From the NCBI RefSeq assembly GCF_018691265.1, contig NW_024881324.1:10171730-10235729 (forward strand): a stretch of 64,000 bases of DNA, read 5' to 3'. Shown in pieces: positions 25,300 to 37,072 of the stretch. This DNA comes from Tyto alba. Its lineage: Eukaryota > Chordata > Aves > Strigiformes > Tytonidae. Position 1 is the first letter of the stretch, and the number at the start of each line of letters is the position of its first letter. Position numbers and translations under genes: made by a program. The notes under the pieces are model-generated. The model was not told the origin of the DNA and did no database searches. It worked only from the letters and a program-made list of their open reading frames with translations.

Positions 25300-26478
25300 C
25301 TAAGTTGCTATTACAAGTCTATCCTCATCGTCACTGCTGCCATCGCTAAACTGCACCGTGTTTTGCCGCCGGGGCAAGGCGGCTGGCCTGTGTACCTGTC
25401 TGTCCGGGGAGACAGTTCGGTGGACCGGGGACTTGGTTAACGCGTCAGGATTCGCCGTGGAGCGGGGCTCCGCCGGGGCAGCCCTCTTCACCTGGAGGGA
25501 AGGGACATCGCGCTTTGGCTTGGCGGGGCTCGTGAGGTCAGTCTTTTCGGGATCCGCTTTCCCCGGACCGTTGGGCCGCTCGTAGTCGGTCGGCGGGGCG
25601 GGCTCGGGATGGCTCTTCCCGCCGTACCGCTGGCCGCCGGCCGCCAGCTGCGGAGAAGCGGCCCCGCCGGCCTGGCCCGCCTCGGCCGCGGGGAAGCTGA
25701 CGGGCGCCGGCTCTGGCTGGGCCTCGCAGGCTTTGCCGCTCGAGGCAGCGGCCTCCGAGGCTCCTTGCCCCTCGGCCCCGCCGACGGGGCTGACCGAGGG
25801 GATGAGGGTCGGCAGGGCGATGTTCAGTATCTGCAAGCCGGGAATGTGAGCCTGCGGGCTGGGGTTGCCCGGCGGGGCCGCACCGGCGGTCAAAACCTGG
25901 AGGCCCACGGCGTTCAGGGTAATCCCCGACGGGCGCATCTGCGGGGCGATGCTCGTGTTCGCCAGGCCTAAGATGTTCACCGTCTCCACGCCCAAGGGTG
26001 GCAGAGGCTGCAGGCCGGGCGTGCCGAGACCCTGGATGCCCGGCACACTCACCTGCCCTATGGGAATGCACGGCACGACGCCGTTCACCTCAGCGATTCC
26101 CACCGGGTTCGCGCCGGCGCCGGCGGCCGCGCCGCCCGCCTCGCCGAGGGCGCTGGTAGTTCTGTGAATCACGCTGACGGCGGGGATGGTGAGCTGCACC
26201 GGCCCTGCCTGGATGGGAACGAAGGTGGAGTAGGTGGCCAGGCCGGCGGGGACCACCTGAATCCCCCCCACCGGCACCGTGCCGTAGGGCGCCTTGGCTT
26301 GCCGCTGCGAGTGCAGGGGCAGGTGGCTGAAGAGGTGAGTCGGGGGGGCCCGCAGCTCGGCGGCACGCTGCGGGCACCCGGGCGGCTTCTCCTCCGGGAT
26401 TTCGGCATAGGGGGACGGTGCCGCCGTCTGCACGCTGCGGTCTGCCGGCGAGGAGGGCGAGCTGACGGAGGGCGTGCT
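25300..26478 (-). CDS. HIVEP1: HIVEP1 terminal coding exon
   Basis: The acceptor reads ttctctcccag then AGCACG (AG at 26480-26479). It joins in phase 0 to the previous exon. The frame continues for 392 codons to TAG at 25302-25300. I recognise it as the HIVEP1 C-terminus by colinear blocks: THLFSHLPLHSQ, VPVGGI, VPAGL, FVPIQAGPVQLTIPAVSV, VVPCIPIGQ, VETVNILGLANT, ALNAVGLQVLTA, QAHIPGLQILNIALPTLIPS and the tail ending DRLVIAT. The region is Pro/Ala/Gly-rich and probably disordered. SPDRQV-type Ser-Pro-X-Arg/Lys motifs occur near the end. A Gly/Ala insertion (GEAGGAAAGAGA) replaces a Thr/Asn-rich segment of the human protein. The exon is CpG-dense, unlike the AT-rich DNA around it, which is why long open frames also appear on other strands and frames. 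Confidence 0.95.
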   Translation of the reverse strand, partial: STPSVSSPSSPADRSVQTAAPSPYAEIPEEKPPGCPQRAAELRAPPTHLFSHLPLHSQRQAKAPYGTVPVGGIQVVPAGLATYSTFVPIQAGPVQLTIPAVSVIHRTTSALGEAGGAAAGAGANPVGIAEVNGVVPCIPIGQVSVPGIQGLGTPGLQPLPPLGVETVNILGLANTSIAPQMRPSGITLNAVGLQVLTAGAAPPGNPSPQAHIPGLQILNIALPTLIPSVSPVGGAEGQGASEAAASSGKACEAQPEPAPVSFPAAEAGQAGGAASPQLAAGGQRYGGKSHPEPAPPTDYERPNGPGKADPEKTDLTSPAKPKRDVPSLQVKRAAPAEPRSTANPDALTKSPVHRTVSPDRQVHRPAALPRRQNTVQFSDGSSDDEDRLVIAT

Positions 26479-29240
26479 CTGGGAGAGAACAACACAGGCG
26501 TGTTAACACTGCTCTCCTCGGGTGAAGTGAAAACGCAAGGTAGCTGGGAGTGCTTCCTGCACTCCCTTTCAAGAAAAAAACTAACAGCAAACCGGTTCAC
26601 AGTATATACTGCCCAGCTCGAACAATGAACTAAATTCCTTCCTTCCTTTTTCCAGCTCCTTCCTCACCCACTAATTGAATTTTCCTCTCCTAATCATCCT
26701 GGCTAATTTCTCTAGAACGCTAGTACTGGAAAACATCACTGAATATCCTTTGTATGTGTTTTTTAAGGAGCACGAAGGCTTTGGGAGAACTGTTTTCTGT
26801 GGAAATCACCTCAGGCAAGAAGGTTCAGTTAAGTGCAAGCTGGCATTTTCGATGCACCGGGTTCCTCTCCTAGAGCCGTTACAGCCTCTGGCAGGCCGAG
26901 GCAGCACCACGGCACATTTGTCCGTCGGTGCTTCGAATGTGGAAGACAGGCAATAAGCAGTGGCGAGAGACGGATGACAGGTACAGCGCTGGCAGAAGTG
27001 GAGGTGGTGGGACCCACATCCCACCGCTGCCTCAGCTCGCCGTGATTTGGCGCTCAAACCTGGACCAATAATGGCATTTGTAGGCTCCCTTCTCATGTAG
27101 CCTGTGTTACTGACAACTCCTTTCCTAAAAGCTCCTAAAACAAGAAGTCTTAAGCTGCCATTGCAGTCTTGCAGTATCTTTCAGTTTTAGATGTATTCAT
27201 AACACATAAAGCGAGGTGCAACCTTATTTAGTTTATGTAGTCCTAAATGGTAATTCTGTGGTTTTGACCAAACTCTCAAGAAATCTCCAGAGCAGGCACA
27301 AAACCGAAAGACTAACAGACGTGCTTTTGAAAACTGCTGGTAGGAAATGTATTGGTTAAAGGAGAATATGATTTACTGACTATGCAGTGCCAACCAGTCT
27401 AAATAGGAAGATGGGTGTGAGAAGGAAGCCAACATCTTTCTCAGAACTGAGCCCTGTCTGACACCACACAAAAAATCCTGATGAACTGGTATGGATGCTT
27501 TCGAAGGAACATACACCAGCCTTCCTGAGCTGTCTCGACCCCTTGGCCATTCACGACAGGAGCAGACTGTAGATTAACTATCAGACATATATGGCTGCAG
27601 CTTCTTTTGGTCTGGGAACGAAGGAGGTAGTCTGGAAAGGAACTACTGCCTTGTATTACTTACATATTTTTTTAAAAATAAGATATTAATGTAGACAATT
27701 ATTAGAGCTGTATTAATGAAGACCTTTCAACAATTTTAATTGTGTGAATATTTTCTTGAGGCTTTAGTGGTTCTGTTCAATGAGGGAGTAAACTCAGTCA
27801 AGTGTCTTTCTGGTATCTATTGGCAGCAACTGAAACCCAAAATCCAAATATTAAGATCCTACCCATTTTGTGGCAGGTATATGCAGTGATCAGAGACCAC
27901 GACATTTTATTCTCTGTCATATTACAAAATCTCTCCAATTTACATTTGCCACACGGAGTCACAGTTCTTGCAAGCAGGAATGAACCTATGTCAAACAATG
28001 AAATGCAGCAATAATTTTTACTGTTTCTCATTGTCAACAGTTCACTATCTTCAACTTTGTAAAAATAAATCCAATGGTATAGATTTTCAAAGAAAAAAAC
28101 AAGCCAATATGTACTTAAACCAGAATTAAATTTTTACTTACTGTTTATGCTTTTGAAAATCTCCTGCTGCTTATTTTTCTACAACTGCATGCATATACTA
28201 TTTGTAAATACTGCGTTCTTCACAGAGAAGGCAGTAATTACTCTTTTATTTAAATTACTTTTGCATCACAGTTTTCTGAGTGTTATCTGGAAAGCTCTAA
28301 TGCCTTCATGGTCTGCAGTAAGAATTTAAAACTTTCAAGAGATGGCCTTAGGGTCAGTCAGGTATGTGACTTGTACAGTCCCCATTACAGTCCATTAAAA
28401 TATTGCTGAATTGTAAAAGGCTTAACACCTGCTAGTTCCCCTCTGTGATTTCCTCAGCAGAGTTTTAAAGACAACTGTTGCCAAAATTTCTGAACGCTTC
28501 TGCAGCCTTGCACGCAGGCTGACCTCGTCTTTCTGCACACTGCTCTGAAGAGCTGTGTGTCTAGAACAGGCATGGGCAAAATTGATCCTTTTCTGATTAA
28601 AATGTTCTTTCAGCCTGGAGAAAAGCTGAGAGCACTGGGAACTCAGGTCTCAGTTCTGCTCTCATCTCTCCTTTTGTTATATTGTGCAAGGGCAATCTCC
28701 TAGTTTCCTTGAACATCTGGTGCTCTTTCTAATTCTACTGCTAAGCATATTTGGAGGAGAGATAAGCAACTGCACCATTTTTTTTTATAGTGATAAGGCA
28801 AAAACCTTTGGGACTAGATTAATTTCCCTGGGGAATTACCAACGATTCTACTGTCATATTTCAGAGTGAAATGACTTCTGAATTCTATCACTTTCCTCTG
28901 AAAGCTTCATAACCACCACCATATGTTCATTGCACATATCTGCTATATCCCTTCTTATTTGAAACTTCAGCCAAAACGACCACATTACAATTAATCTTTC
29001 CAGGGAGAATACAATCAAAACTAATTTGAAAATTTTGAATTTGAAAAGCAGTGCTCCTACAACACTCTTGTTTCTAGAGCTCTACACATCTGTGCTTTGA
29101 TTACTTTCAACTCTTCATCAGCCAACAACTCTAAGAGTGCAAAGAAAGGCAAACATTTTGATCTCTGAAAAATCTCCAAAAAGATCTTTAAAAGGAAGAT
29201 TCAAAATCCCGCTCTCTCCCCAGGAGTCAGACACTCCTAC
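26479..29240 (-). other. HIVEP1: HIVEP1 intron (2762 bp) before the terminal exon
   Basis: The donor is AAG|GTAGGA (GT at 29240-29239) and the acceptor is ctcccag (AG at 26480-26479). Both neighbouring exons break between codons (phase 0). No additional exon, RNA gene or transposon was recognised inside. The segment next to the terminal exon shares the CpG richness only weakly and becomes AT-rich beyond about 27100. Confidence 0.8.
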
Positions 29241-29761
29241 CTTTTTAAGAGCTGCAGTTGCTATTAAGGAGTGGCCCAAGGCCGCTTCTGGATCGGGGTA
29301 ATCCACAGACATCTGGCGACCTGGAGATGCAGGAGTGACGTCCGTCAGTGCCACGCTGGCGCTGCGGGGACCCGCTCCTCTCTCCGGGGCTTTATCCTCA
29401 TGTGTTTCCTGCTGGGTGAATTCTGCTGGTGACCTGGAGGTGCTGCTGCTAACCGCCTGCACCGCGCTAAGGACCGTCATCTTCGTCAGCAGTGCTTTTG
29501 GCAGACCATCCATCGAGTCCGTGTGAACCCCAGCAAAACAGTCGGGAAGCCTGATGTCTTCATCGGCGCTGGTGGCATCCTGCAGGCCGTGTCGAGAGGG
29601 GTGATGCTGGGGGCTGGCCGTTACCGAGGGGGTTGTGGATAGGACTGACTCAGCCTGGCTGTCTTCATCATCATCTTCATTGTCGTTTTCATCTTCATCC
29701 GCACCATCGGACTCCTCCACGTCATATCCTGACCGGTCATAGCCAAATCTTTGCTTCTCAC
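29241..29761 (-). CDS. HIVEP1: HIVEP1 exon encoding the acidic domain
   Basis: The acceptor is cttttgcag|GTGAG (AG at 29763-29762) and the donor is AAAAAG|GTAGGAGT (GT at 29240-29239). The 521 bases complete a split Gly codon and then give 173 codons. The start [19 protein letters not shown] matches the region just after the second finger pair of HIVEP1. An acidic run ([19 protein letters not shown], near 29645-29725) follows, then the conserved block [14 protein letters not shown], then [10 protein letters not shown] near the end. In the ZAS family an acidic segment follows the finger pair and is proposed to aid transcriptional regulation. The middle, from [12 protein letters not shown] to VTPASP, is poorly conserved relative to human. 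Confidence 0.93.
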
Positions 29762-32631
29762 CTGCAAAAGTGGGAATTAGAAGGTAAGCCAGTGAAGGTC
29801 CTGGACCGACTGGGAAGGAGGTGGGTGGGAGGGAGGAATTAGAAACACCCAAACCCCACATGGCTCGTGTGTTTTTCAGTCACATCCCATTGCATCGAAG
29901 CAACAGGGAAGATTTTGACTTTTGTTTTTATTTCCCAGCGTACATATTTAATTATACAGCTGCATAATCTTTCATCTTCTGCTTTCGTGTTGTTTTTAAC
30001 CTTCTGGATTTGGCTGTTTTCTTTTAAGCCGTTTATAACCATTTGCTCAAAGTCACCCTTCACTCTTTCACCTGGGGAGAAGGGAGCAGATTCCCGGTTC
30101 ATTAAGTCGCCAGTGACAACATACGAAGCTGGTCTGCCAACCTTAGCGGTGGGATATTCTCTAGCTGGTTCTGACTCATAAGTGGGTGTCCTTGTACCTA
30201 ATATGAATCACTGCTGCAAAGGTTTTTGAAGGATGCAAACAGAAAGACTGGAGGCTGTTAGTCAGGAATCTGTCTTGCTAACAGGCAAAAGAGACCAAAA
30301 TTAGACCTTAGCAGATTTCTTCACTTTGCTAATGTTTTGAAAGGTTTATTAACGAATCACCCAAGATGTCCTAGGAGGCAAGAAAGCCCTAATCCTATCA
30401 AAACTTACCTACGCATGAAACTTTGCTCACATGAAGAAGCCCTCCTGACTTCAAGTCTTAAAGCCAAACTGCTGTCTAGCGGTAAATTTCTGTAAAAAAT
30501 ACAGTTCTACTGCAGCTTTTCACCTTCTTTTATCTCATAACTTGGAAAGAAAGAATCGCCTTTAGTAAAGAGACAGAAAATCCCATCTGCTGTATCTGAT
30601 TCCAATCCAGACTGTCTGGGATCATATTTTATAAAAGACAAAATGCTTTGAAAGCACTAATATTTTATATTCGATTAAATGTCTGTCTGCTGAGCTCTCC
30701 AAAAAAAAAAAAAAAAATCACTGTAAAAATAGTTTAGCTCTGCAAACCCAACGATGGCTGGTTAGTTAAAATCTCAGAGATCCTGTTCTAAGGAAATCTA
30801 CACAGCAACTTACCAGCAAAATAAACAATTCTAAAAAAATCCCAGACCCTTAAAAGAATTTGAATTTACTACCAGTGCTTTAGGCTGCTACATTACCAAA
30901 ACCAAAATAAGCATCTTGAACTCCAGGTAGAATAAATGGGTTTAATTGAGCTACCTCTCAATAAGTTACCCACCATTATAAGCCTTTATGGTTTTGAATG
31001 AGCAGTGCAATTAGGAATGAGACTAATAGCTTCTTTGAAAAAATCCTTCTGTAATGACTTTGCCCCTCTTTGCCTACACAGTAATTTGTACATTAACTAA
31101 ATATGGAAACTATACATTTCTACATTTACTACAGCAGGCATGAAACTGAAATGTTATTAAAAATACCCTAAATCCTCCAGGTCATTGGAATGATGCTAAC
31201 AAAAATATTTTTTTAGAATTTTAAATAGTCTTCATTTATAATTCTCATCTACAGACAAAGCTGTTCAAAAAAGAAAATACATTTTAGTGGAAAAACTAAT
31301 TCAGTAAGATCCTTTCCAAAAATACTGTAAGTAGGATTGTTAAAAATATTATTAACAAAACCACATGGAACTATTAAAGGTGTTTTTTTTTTCCTCTCTC
31401 CATTTCTGTCATTTCTCTTCTTCACATAAACAGTGTTTCTTCATCATTAATTTGCAAAGCAAACAAAGCTACAATGTTAGAACCTCTACATATGTTACAT
31501 TTCTGAGTGGAAGTAACTTCCCTCAGTGCCTCTGTAACAGATCTCAGACTTCATGTGTTACATCTAAAGGGTGACCCATGCATTTCCTGCAGCTCTTTAA
31601 ATAATGCATGGGGCTCTCCAAAGTCTTGGGTTTCAGTCCAGACTCCCTCTTAATTTTGGTCTATTTACCAACATCACGTAACTATTTTCTGGGAAATCCT
31701 ACTGTTTCTTTTCTTTTTTCTTCCCTTTCTCCACATGAATCACATTTTCTATGAAAGCTGATGTCAGTCACAAATGACTGTCTCCACTGGCAAGAGAAAC
31801 TACCTGAAGTGATTAGACTGACTTGTCACATTTGTAAAGCAAGGAAAACATATGCTCAAACAATGCCCTGTTTTATAATAAGTTACTACCTTTTTTCAAC
31901 ATTTAAAAACACTGCAGGATTTACTAGCAAATGATGCTTATGTAGAAATTTTCTGCATACGTCTCGGCCTTCCAGAATAAAACCATGGAAAGGGAAAGGG
32001 GAACAGTGTGTGGGATGCAGATTCCTTACATGCAGGACTCTGTGGGATATCATTTCCCTCTATTGTTTCCCTGTTTACCTCCACCCTTTGTGCATTTGCC
32101 AGCTTCTATTTAAGTGTGGTTACCTGGAGCCAGTGCCTGCAGTGTAGGCGAGGTGACAGCGATGAATGTGGTTCCCTCACTCCCACACCACTTTGAAACG
32201 TCAGATGAGAAAAAAAACCCCACTCTTGACTTGCCTGCTCTGGCAGTGCACAAAGGAACGCTCTGCTCTGGCTTTTATACCTGGGTGCATGCTTGCTGAC
32301 ACAGGAGGTGCCCAAGCTTTCGTAATTAGTGATCCCGTTAAGCAGCACTGTAAATCCGTGGAGTCACGAGAGAATCTGATGCTGGAGTTTTAAGCGGTGG
32401 AAGACCCAGGTGGGTAATGGGTCTTCTCTGAATGAGGCATCGAGCCGAGGCTCCTTGTGGTGATGGACTCTCTTCCAAGCACTGTCTTGTTAATCAAGTA
32501 GTATTGGCCCTGATCCATTTGGGTAACGGTGTGCTGCCTACTAAAGTTCCCTTGCAGTTTTAATTGGGGAAAAATTAATTCTTCACTTCCTATCTTAAAC
32601 TATGCACAATTATAACCATATGCTTATGTAG

Positions 32632-32634
<3 letters not shown>

Positions 32635-32666
<32 letters not shown>
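32635..32666. repeat. (AT)16 microsatellite
   Basis: A perfect alternating AT tract of 32 bases inside a HIVEP1 intron. It is likely length-polymorphic. Confidence 0.97.
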
Positions 32667-32669
<3 letters not shown>

Positions 32670-35003
32670 ACTAGAACTGACTCAGTTTCCAAAGGGAACA
32701 AAATGACTTCTGTGTTTAACTTTGTATGAGGTTGTAAAGCACTGTGGGATGTTTTAGAATGAAAGATGTGTCATAAATTTAAAGGCCACTAGCATATGGG
32801 GAAATGGCTTTTGGCACGAAAGTTCACAGTTTTTTTTTAAAAAAAGAAAACAGGAAAAAAGTTTCACACTATTAAGTGAAGGCTTCATGAAAGCTACTTC
32901 TCCTTCAAATTTGTAACTCTCACCATTTTAACAGAAAGACTGTTCAAGACTGCCTCCATTTCTTATAAAGAGTGTTTTTGGAAGAGTAGGGAATGTCTCT
33001 CATCCTCTGTCAACTGCCGCAATCTTTTCTTTTAAACACTTAGAAAGACTCTTTCCTCTTCCTGGACTTCACAGGAGAAAGTGGAACTTTTGGCTACAGA
33101 CCTCTGAATTCTGCAAAAATTAGGAACAGCTGGAAATAAAAGTATAGTAGAAATGCAGACACAACTTTTGATTGGGAATTTTGCTCGCATGCCAGCTAAA
33201 TTTAATAAAACTGAGGTTTTAATTCTATGCATTGAAGTCAGTGTATACAAATCATAGGCAAAAATCACCCTAGTCCTCCTATTATTTTACTGTCAGTCCT
33301 CAGTTAGTTGTGGTGTTGCTGAGCTTGTTGACTAAGGCTATGTTATACTGACATTTTACCTCAAAGCAGGAAAGAAAAAACTCCCAAGTTCTTTAGCACA
33401 ACAGTACTACCTGGAATTATCAGCATCCTAATATGTCCATTAGTGAAGTGCCTGGGGCTGGTAAGTCCACCCACTGCTTCTTCCATTTGTGATGCTATGA
33501 ATTAGGTAACTGACACAGGTCTCCCTAGGTACTTTGAAGTCCTTTATTGTAAAAGTTTCTCCCACTGGCATCCTTACTGTACATGGTTTTAACATCTAAT
33601 TATCATCATACTGCAAAGTACTAAAAGAAAGGTTCTTAGTCCATCACATGACCTGACTTATCAGGCCCTCTTACAGACAGCAATTTCTGCACCAAATCCA
33701 GTGATAAAGTTCAACAGCTTGTAACTTAGACATATTTGTTTATAACTTAATTGTATTCAGGTAGACTTTCACATAAAAAACAATATGTTATTTTTCATTC
33801 TTTCACTGGCAGGAAGACAAGAAAGACCTGAAAATGTAAGTCCAGACTGCTGAAGCTTTACATGCTCCTAAGCAAATGGACAGTTATGTAGATGACTGGA
33901 GGATTGCTATTAGCTCTACTTATAGATTAAAGACATAGCTTACTAAGTATCTGTTGGTCTGTTCACTATCTATCCCCATCTAAATTTAAATTTACTAAAT
34001 TTATTGGCTTTTAGCAGCTAAGTAATACAAAGCAGTGTTTAGCGCCTCAAAATGTGCAAGTACCTTCAGTTATGGATTAATACCTACATAAAAGCATTTA
34101 AAAATAAACCATCTGTTCCATCATATACTTTCTCCAAGCTCAAGAAAAAATATATACTATAGCAGTAAAGGCAGAAATACAAACTGGAAAGTAAGGTCTG
34201 TTATGTCATCAATTCACCCTCTATTTTTCTAAACAATTACAAGCTTAGACTTGCCTTTCACCTGTTGTATTACTCTTGTAATAGACGGTTCCACAACCAT
34301 TCAAACAAATTTTAAAAAGGGTAAAACAAAGTACGGTGGAATAACGCTGGTATCTGTACCCAAACTTGCCGTCTCCTTGTCTTTCTAAGTCTGTTCATAG
34401 GCTTTACTTGACTGATTTCAGTCTTGCTTCAGCTATTGTCCAGTGCTCATCACCATCAAACAGGACTCACAGTGACATCTGCTGGGTTAAATTCAGACTG
34501 GTAATAGCCAGTGCTCCTCAGAAATGAGAAAACAAACCTGTGGGCTTTTAACTTTCATTCCTAAGAGTATGGAAAGTAACAAAGCAAACCTAACCAAAAC
34601 CTTTAAAGATTATTTACCCCTAAGCCTTCCTGAGTAACCTGGATATTGCAAATCGACCCTAGCACTGGGTAGTCTACTCCCAGACTGTAGGTGTAGGGCT
34701 ACACCTAGTTGAAGACGAGACACTGGTATAAAAAAAAAAAAAAATTAAAAAATTATTTCTTGCAAGCTATACAGAACCAGCCTTCCATTCTATTTGCAGA
34801 AGGAGGATATTACTGCAAGGATTTTCATTTATTTTCAGTCCTTAAATGTAGGTGCAATGAAAACACAGACTGAGTCATGATTAAGCTAATGAAGAGCCAT
34901 GGAAACTCACTTAAGAACTACTATAAGTAATATATAGCTAATTAACTTAGAACCATTGTGTCTTAAGAAGGGTTTATTTAATACTGCAGAAAGTGAAAGT
35001 GGT

Positions 35004-35053
35004 TTTATATATATCTGTATATATCTATATATATGTGTGTATGTATATATATA
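35004..35053. repeat. TA/TG-rich microsatellite
   Basis: Imperfect tatata, tatc, tgtgtg and tata units span about 50 bases in a HIVEP1 intron. The small open frames crossing it are low-complexity artefacts. Confidence 0.85.
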
Positions 35054-36279
35054 AAAATACGTATCTGAAACTTACAATTAGGTCTTTTGATGGGGAAAGT
35101 AATGAATATTTTGGGATAAAATTTCTCCATAGAGACCATTTAAATAAGTTCTGCCCATCTACTGATTTCACTAAGTAACTATCTTGTGCAAGTTTACTCA
35201 GGCGTACCATAACACTCATACATATGAAATATTACAGGTTTAAAGTTCATAACTGTTTTAATTTGAAGACAAATTATTGCTGTTTTTAAGGCAGCATAGC
35301 AAAATGCTGGGTCAACATGGCCAAAGAGGATATCCCCAGTTGCAGTATGTCACACTAAACAGTTCACCTCGTCTGACAATTTAATTCAGATATTAACATT
35401 CCTTACATTGTAACCCTGTATTTTGGTGATAAGAACATTCCACAGAGCAGAAGATGAAAGATAAATGGATGAGGGAATGGTTTTGAATACAAAAAGCCAG
35501 GCCAGAAAGTATTTACTAATACCCAAATGATGACAAGTCCACATACAAAGAATGCTATGTTAAAAGCTCTAATCACATATAGTCTCAGACAGCTAGAGAG
35601 CATCCCGTCCTTTTCTCCCTAGACACTACAGCACAATGAAATTTCAGCTTCTCAGATTACTGAAAAACAGGCTCTGTGTGTGTGTGAGTGCATGCCTGCA
35701 TCCAGAACTGTGCACAATTTTTCACTCCTTATTCAATCTGCATGCACTATTAATCTGTACTGCTAGCAGGTCAAAGCTGACTTCTCACATGAATCTAAAA
35801 AATTATATAGTCAAATAATCATGACTGCCTATGCTTTAAAAAAACGTACATAAAAGTAGAACCAGCAAACTCCTTAGTAAATAAAAGGTTGGTGGCTTTG
35901 CTACATTTCTGGCTGATTCTCTAATTCAAAGTCTGGTGGAAGACATATAGCTTAGTTATTTTAAGCAAAGGTGCAGACGTTTTTATTGCCATAAGAATAA
36001 TCAGTATTCCAAATGTTCAGATAACGAATTAGTTAGAGACAGACAGACATTCTACGGGTCAGGAAATTGGCCAATCTCAGAAGGCCTATGGGAAGAAGAA
36101 CAGGTTTTTCTGAGGTCATAATTATTTCTTATCAGATTTTCTGCACCTTCCTCTACAGCATCTCACATTGCCTCCCAACCAAGGAAAGAGATGGGCCTGG
36201 GCAGGCTGCTCTCTAAGAGAGAGAGCATTTTCAACGACCACGCAACTCCTGAAGTAAAAAATGTAGGGGTTTAAAGGTG

Positions 36280-36500
36280 TTGCTTTTTAAAGCGCCGAAA
36301 GGGTAGGGTGGCACAAACCCGCACGTCTGTGGGAGGAGGGCCGAGAGGGCGAAAGGTGTAACGCCGTGAGCGCAGCTCGGTGCCCGTGGCCCATCAGGTT
36401 TTCCTCTGCGGGTGATGCGCTGCTGGCAGGGCTGTCCCCAGAGCCCAGGCCTGGCACCAGGGGGGCCAGCCCCGAATCCCGGGGGAAGGGGCAGCCAAAG
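36280..36500. promoter_or_regulatory. CpG-richer intronic patch next to the candidate exon
   Basis: This segment (for example aacgccgtgagcgcagctcg) is visibly richer in CpG and G+C than the AT-rich intron around it. It lies about 300 bases downstream, in transcript direction, of the candidate exon. It could be an intragenic regulatory element. The call rests on composition only. Confidence 0.25.
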
Positions 36501-36806
36501 AGGCGGTCAAAGTCACTTTGCTAACCGAGACTGCCTCGACACCTCAAAAAAACAGATATATTCAATCGCCTTCAAACATAGCCAAAAAATTAGCAAGTAC
36601 AGGATTTTGGAGAGGGCAAGGGAACCACCTACATTTTAAAAAACACGTATGCAAATACTTCACACTTTTATTTTTTCCCCCTCCTGACTCTCTGCCTTAA
36701 AAATGGGCCAACGAGCAATTTTCTGTATTATCAGGAGAAATACCTTCAAGTGTGGCTAGCTGAGGTGAGAGATGAAATCACCCTTTTGAAACATACAGTT
36801 ACTCAC

Positions 36807-37072
36807 CGAATTTACATGGATAATTGTAAGTGCCCCGTGTTGTGCAGCAGCTGGAGGGGCTAGGTTGGTTTGGCTGCAGCAAACACGCATCTGTCATGGG
36901 CTCAACTACCCTGCTTCTTGGCTGGGACTTTTGTGCTGAGCTTTGGGATGCACAGCTGGTTTTGCTATGAGTACCTGAGCCAGATCGTTTAGAGAAGGTA
37001 GGGGTTTTATCACCAAGTTGTTTTTTTGCTTTGGGGTTCTTAGTTAAAGAAAGAAGTGCTGCCTGCTCTATT
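36807..37072 (-). other. Candidate unannotated HIVEP1 exon, possibly alternative
   Basis: On the minus strand a T-rich tract and tttttcag (AG at 37074-37073) precede 266 bases that are fully open in one frame. They end at TTCG|GTGAGT, an excellent donor (GT at 36806-36805); the frame stops just inside the following intron. The open frame starts with IEQAALLSLTKNPKAKKQLG and ends CKFG. It is rich in Ser, Gln, Lys and Thr like the rest of HIVEP1, but I recognise no homologous segment. With the first AG, the start phase fits the 134-bp exon (42638-42771) and the end phase fits the acidic exon, so an exon-5-like to acidic-exon bypass would be in frame. With a second AG (37060-37059) the exon is 252 bases and fits as a symmetric insertion after the 105-bp exon. 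The T-tract may simply be a reversed A-rich repeat, so this could be chance. Confidence 0.4.

Noticed and set aside
25538..26590. Long alternative-frame and antisense open frames over the HIVEP1 terminal exon
   Set aside because: Shadows of the GC-rich coding exon. The frame with conserved HIVEP1 blocks is the one at 25300-26478.
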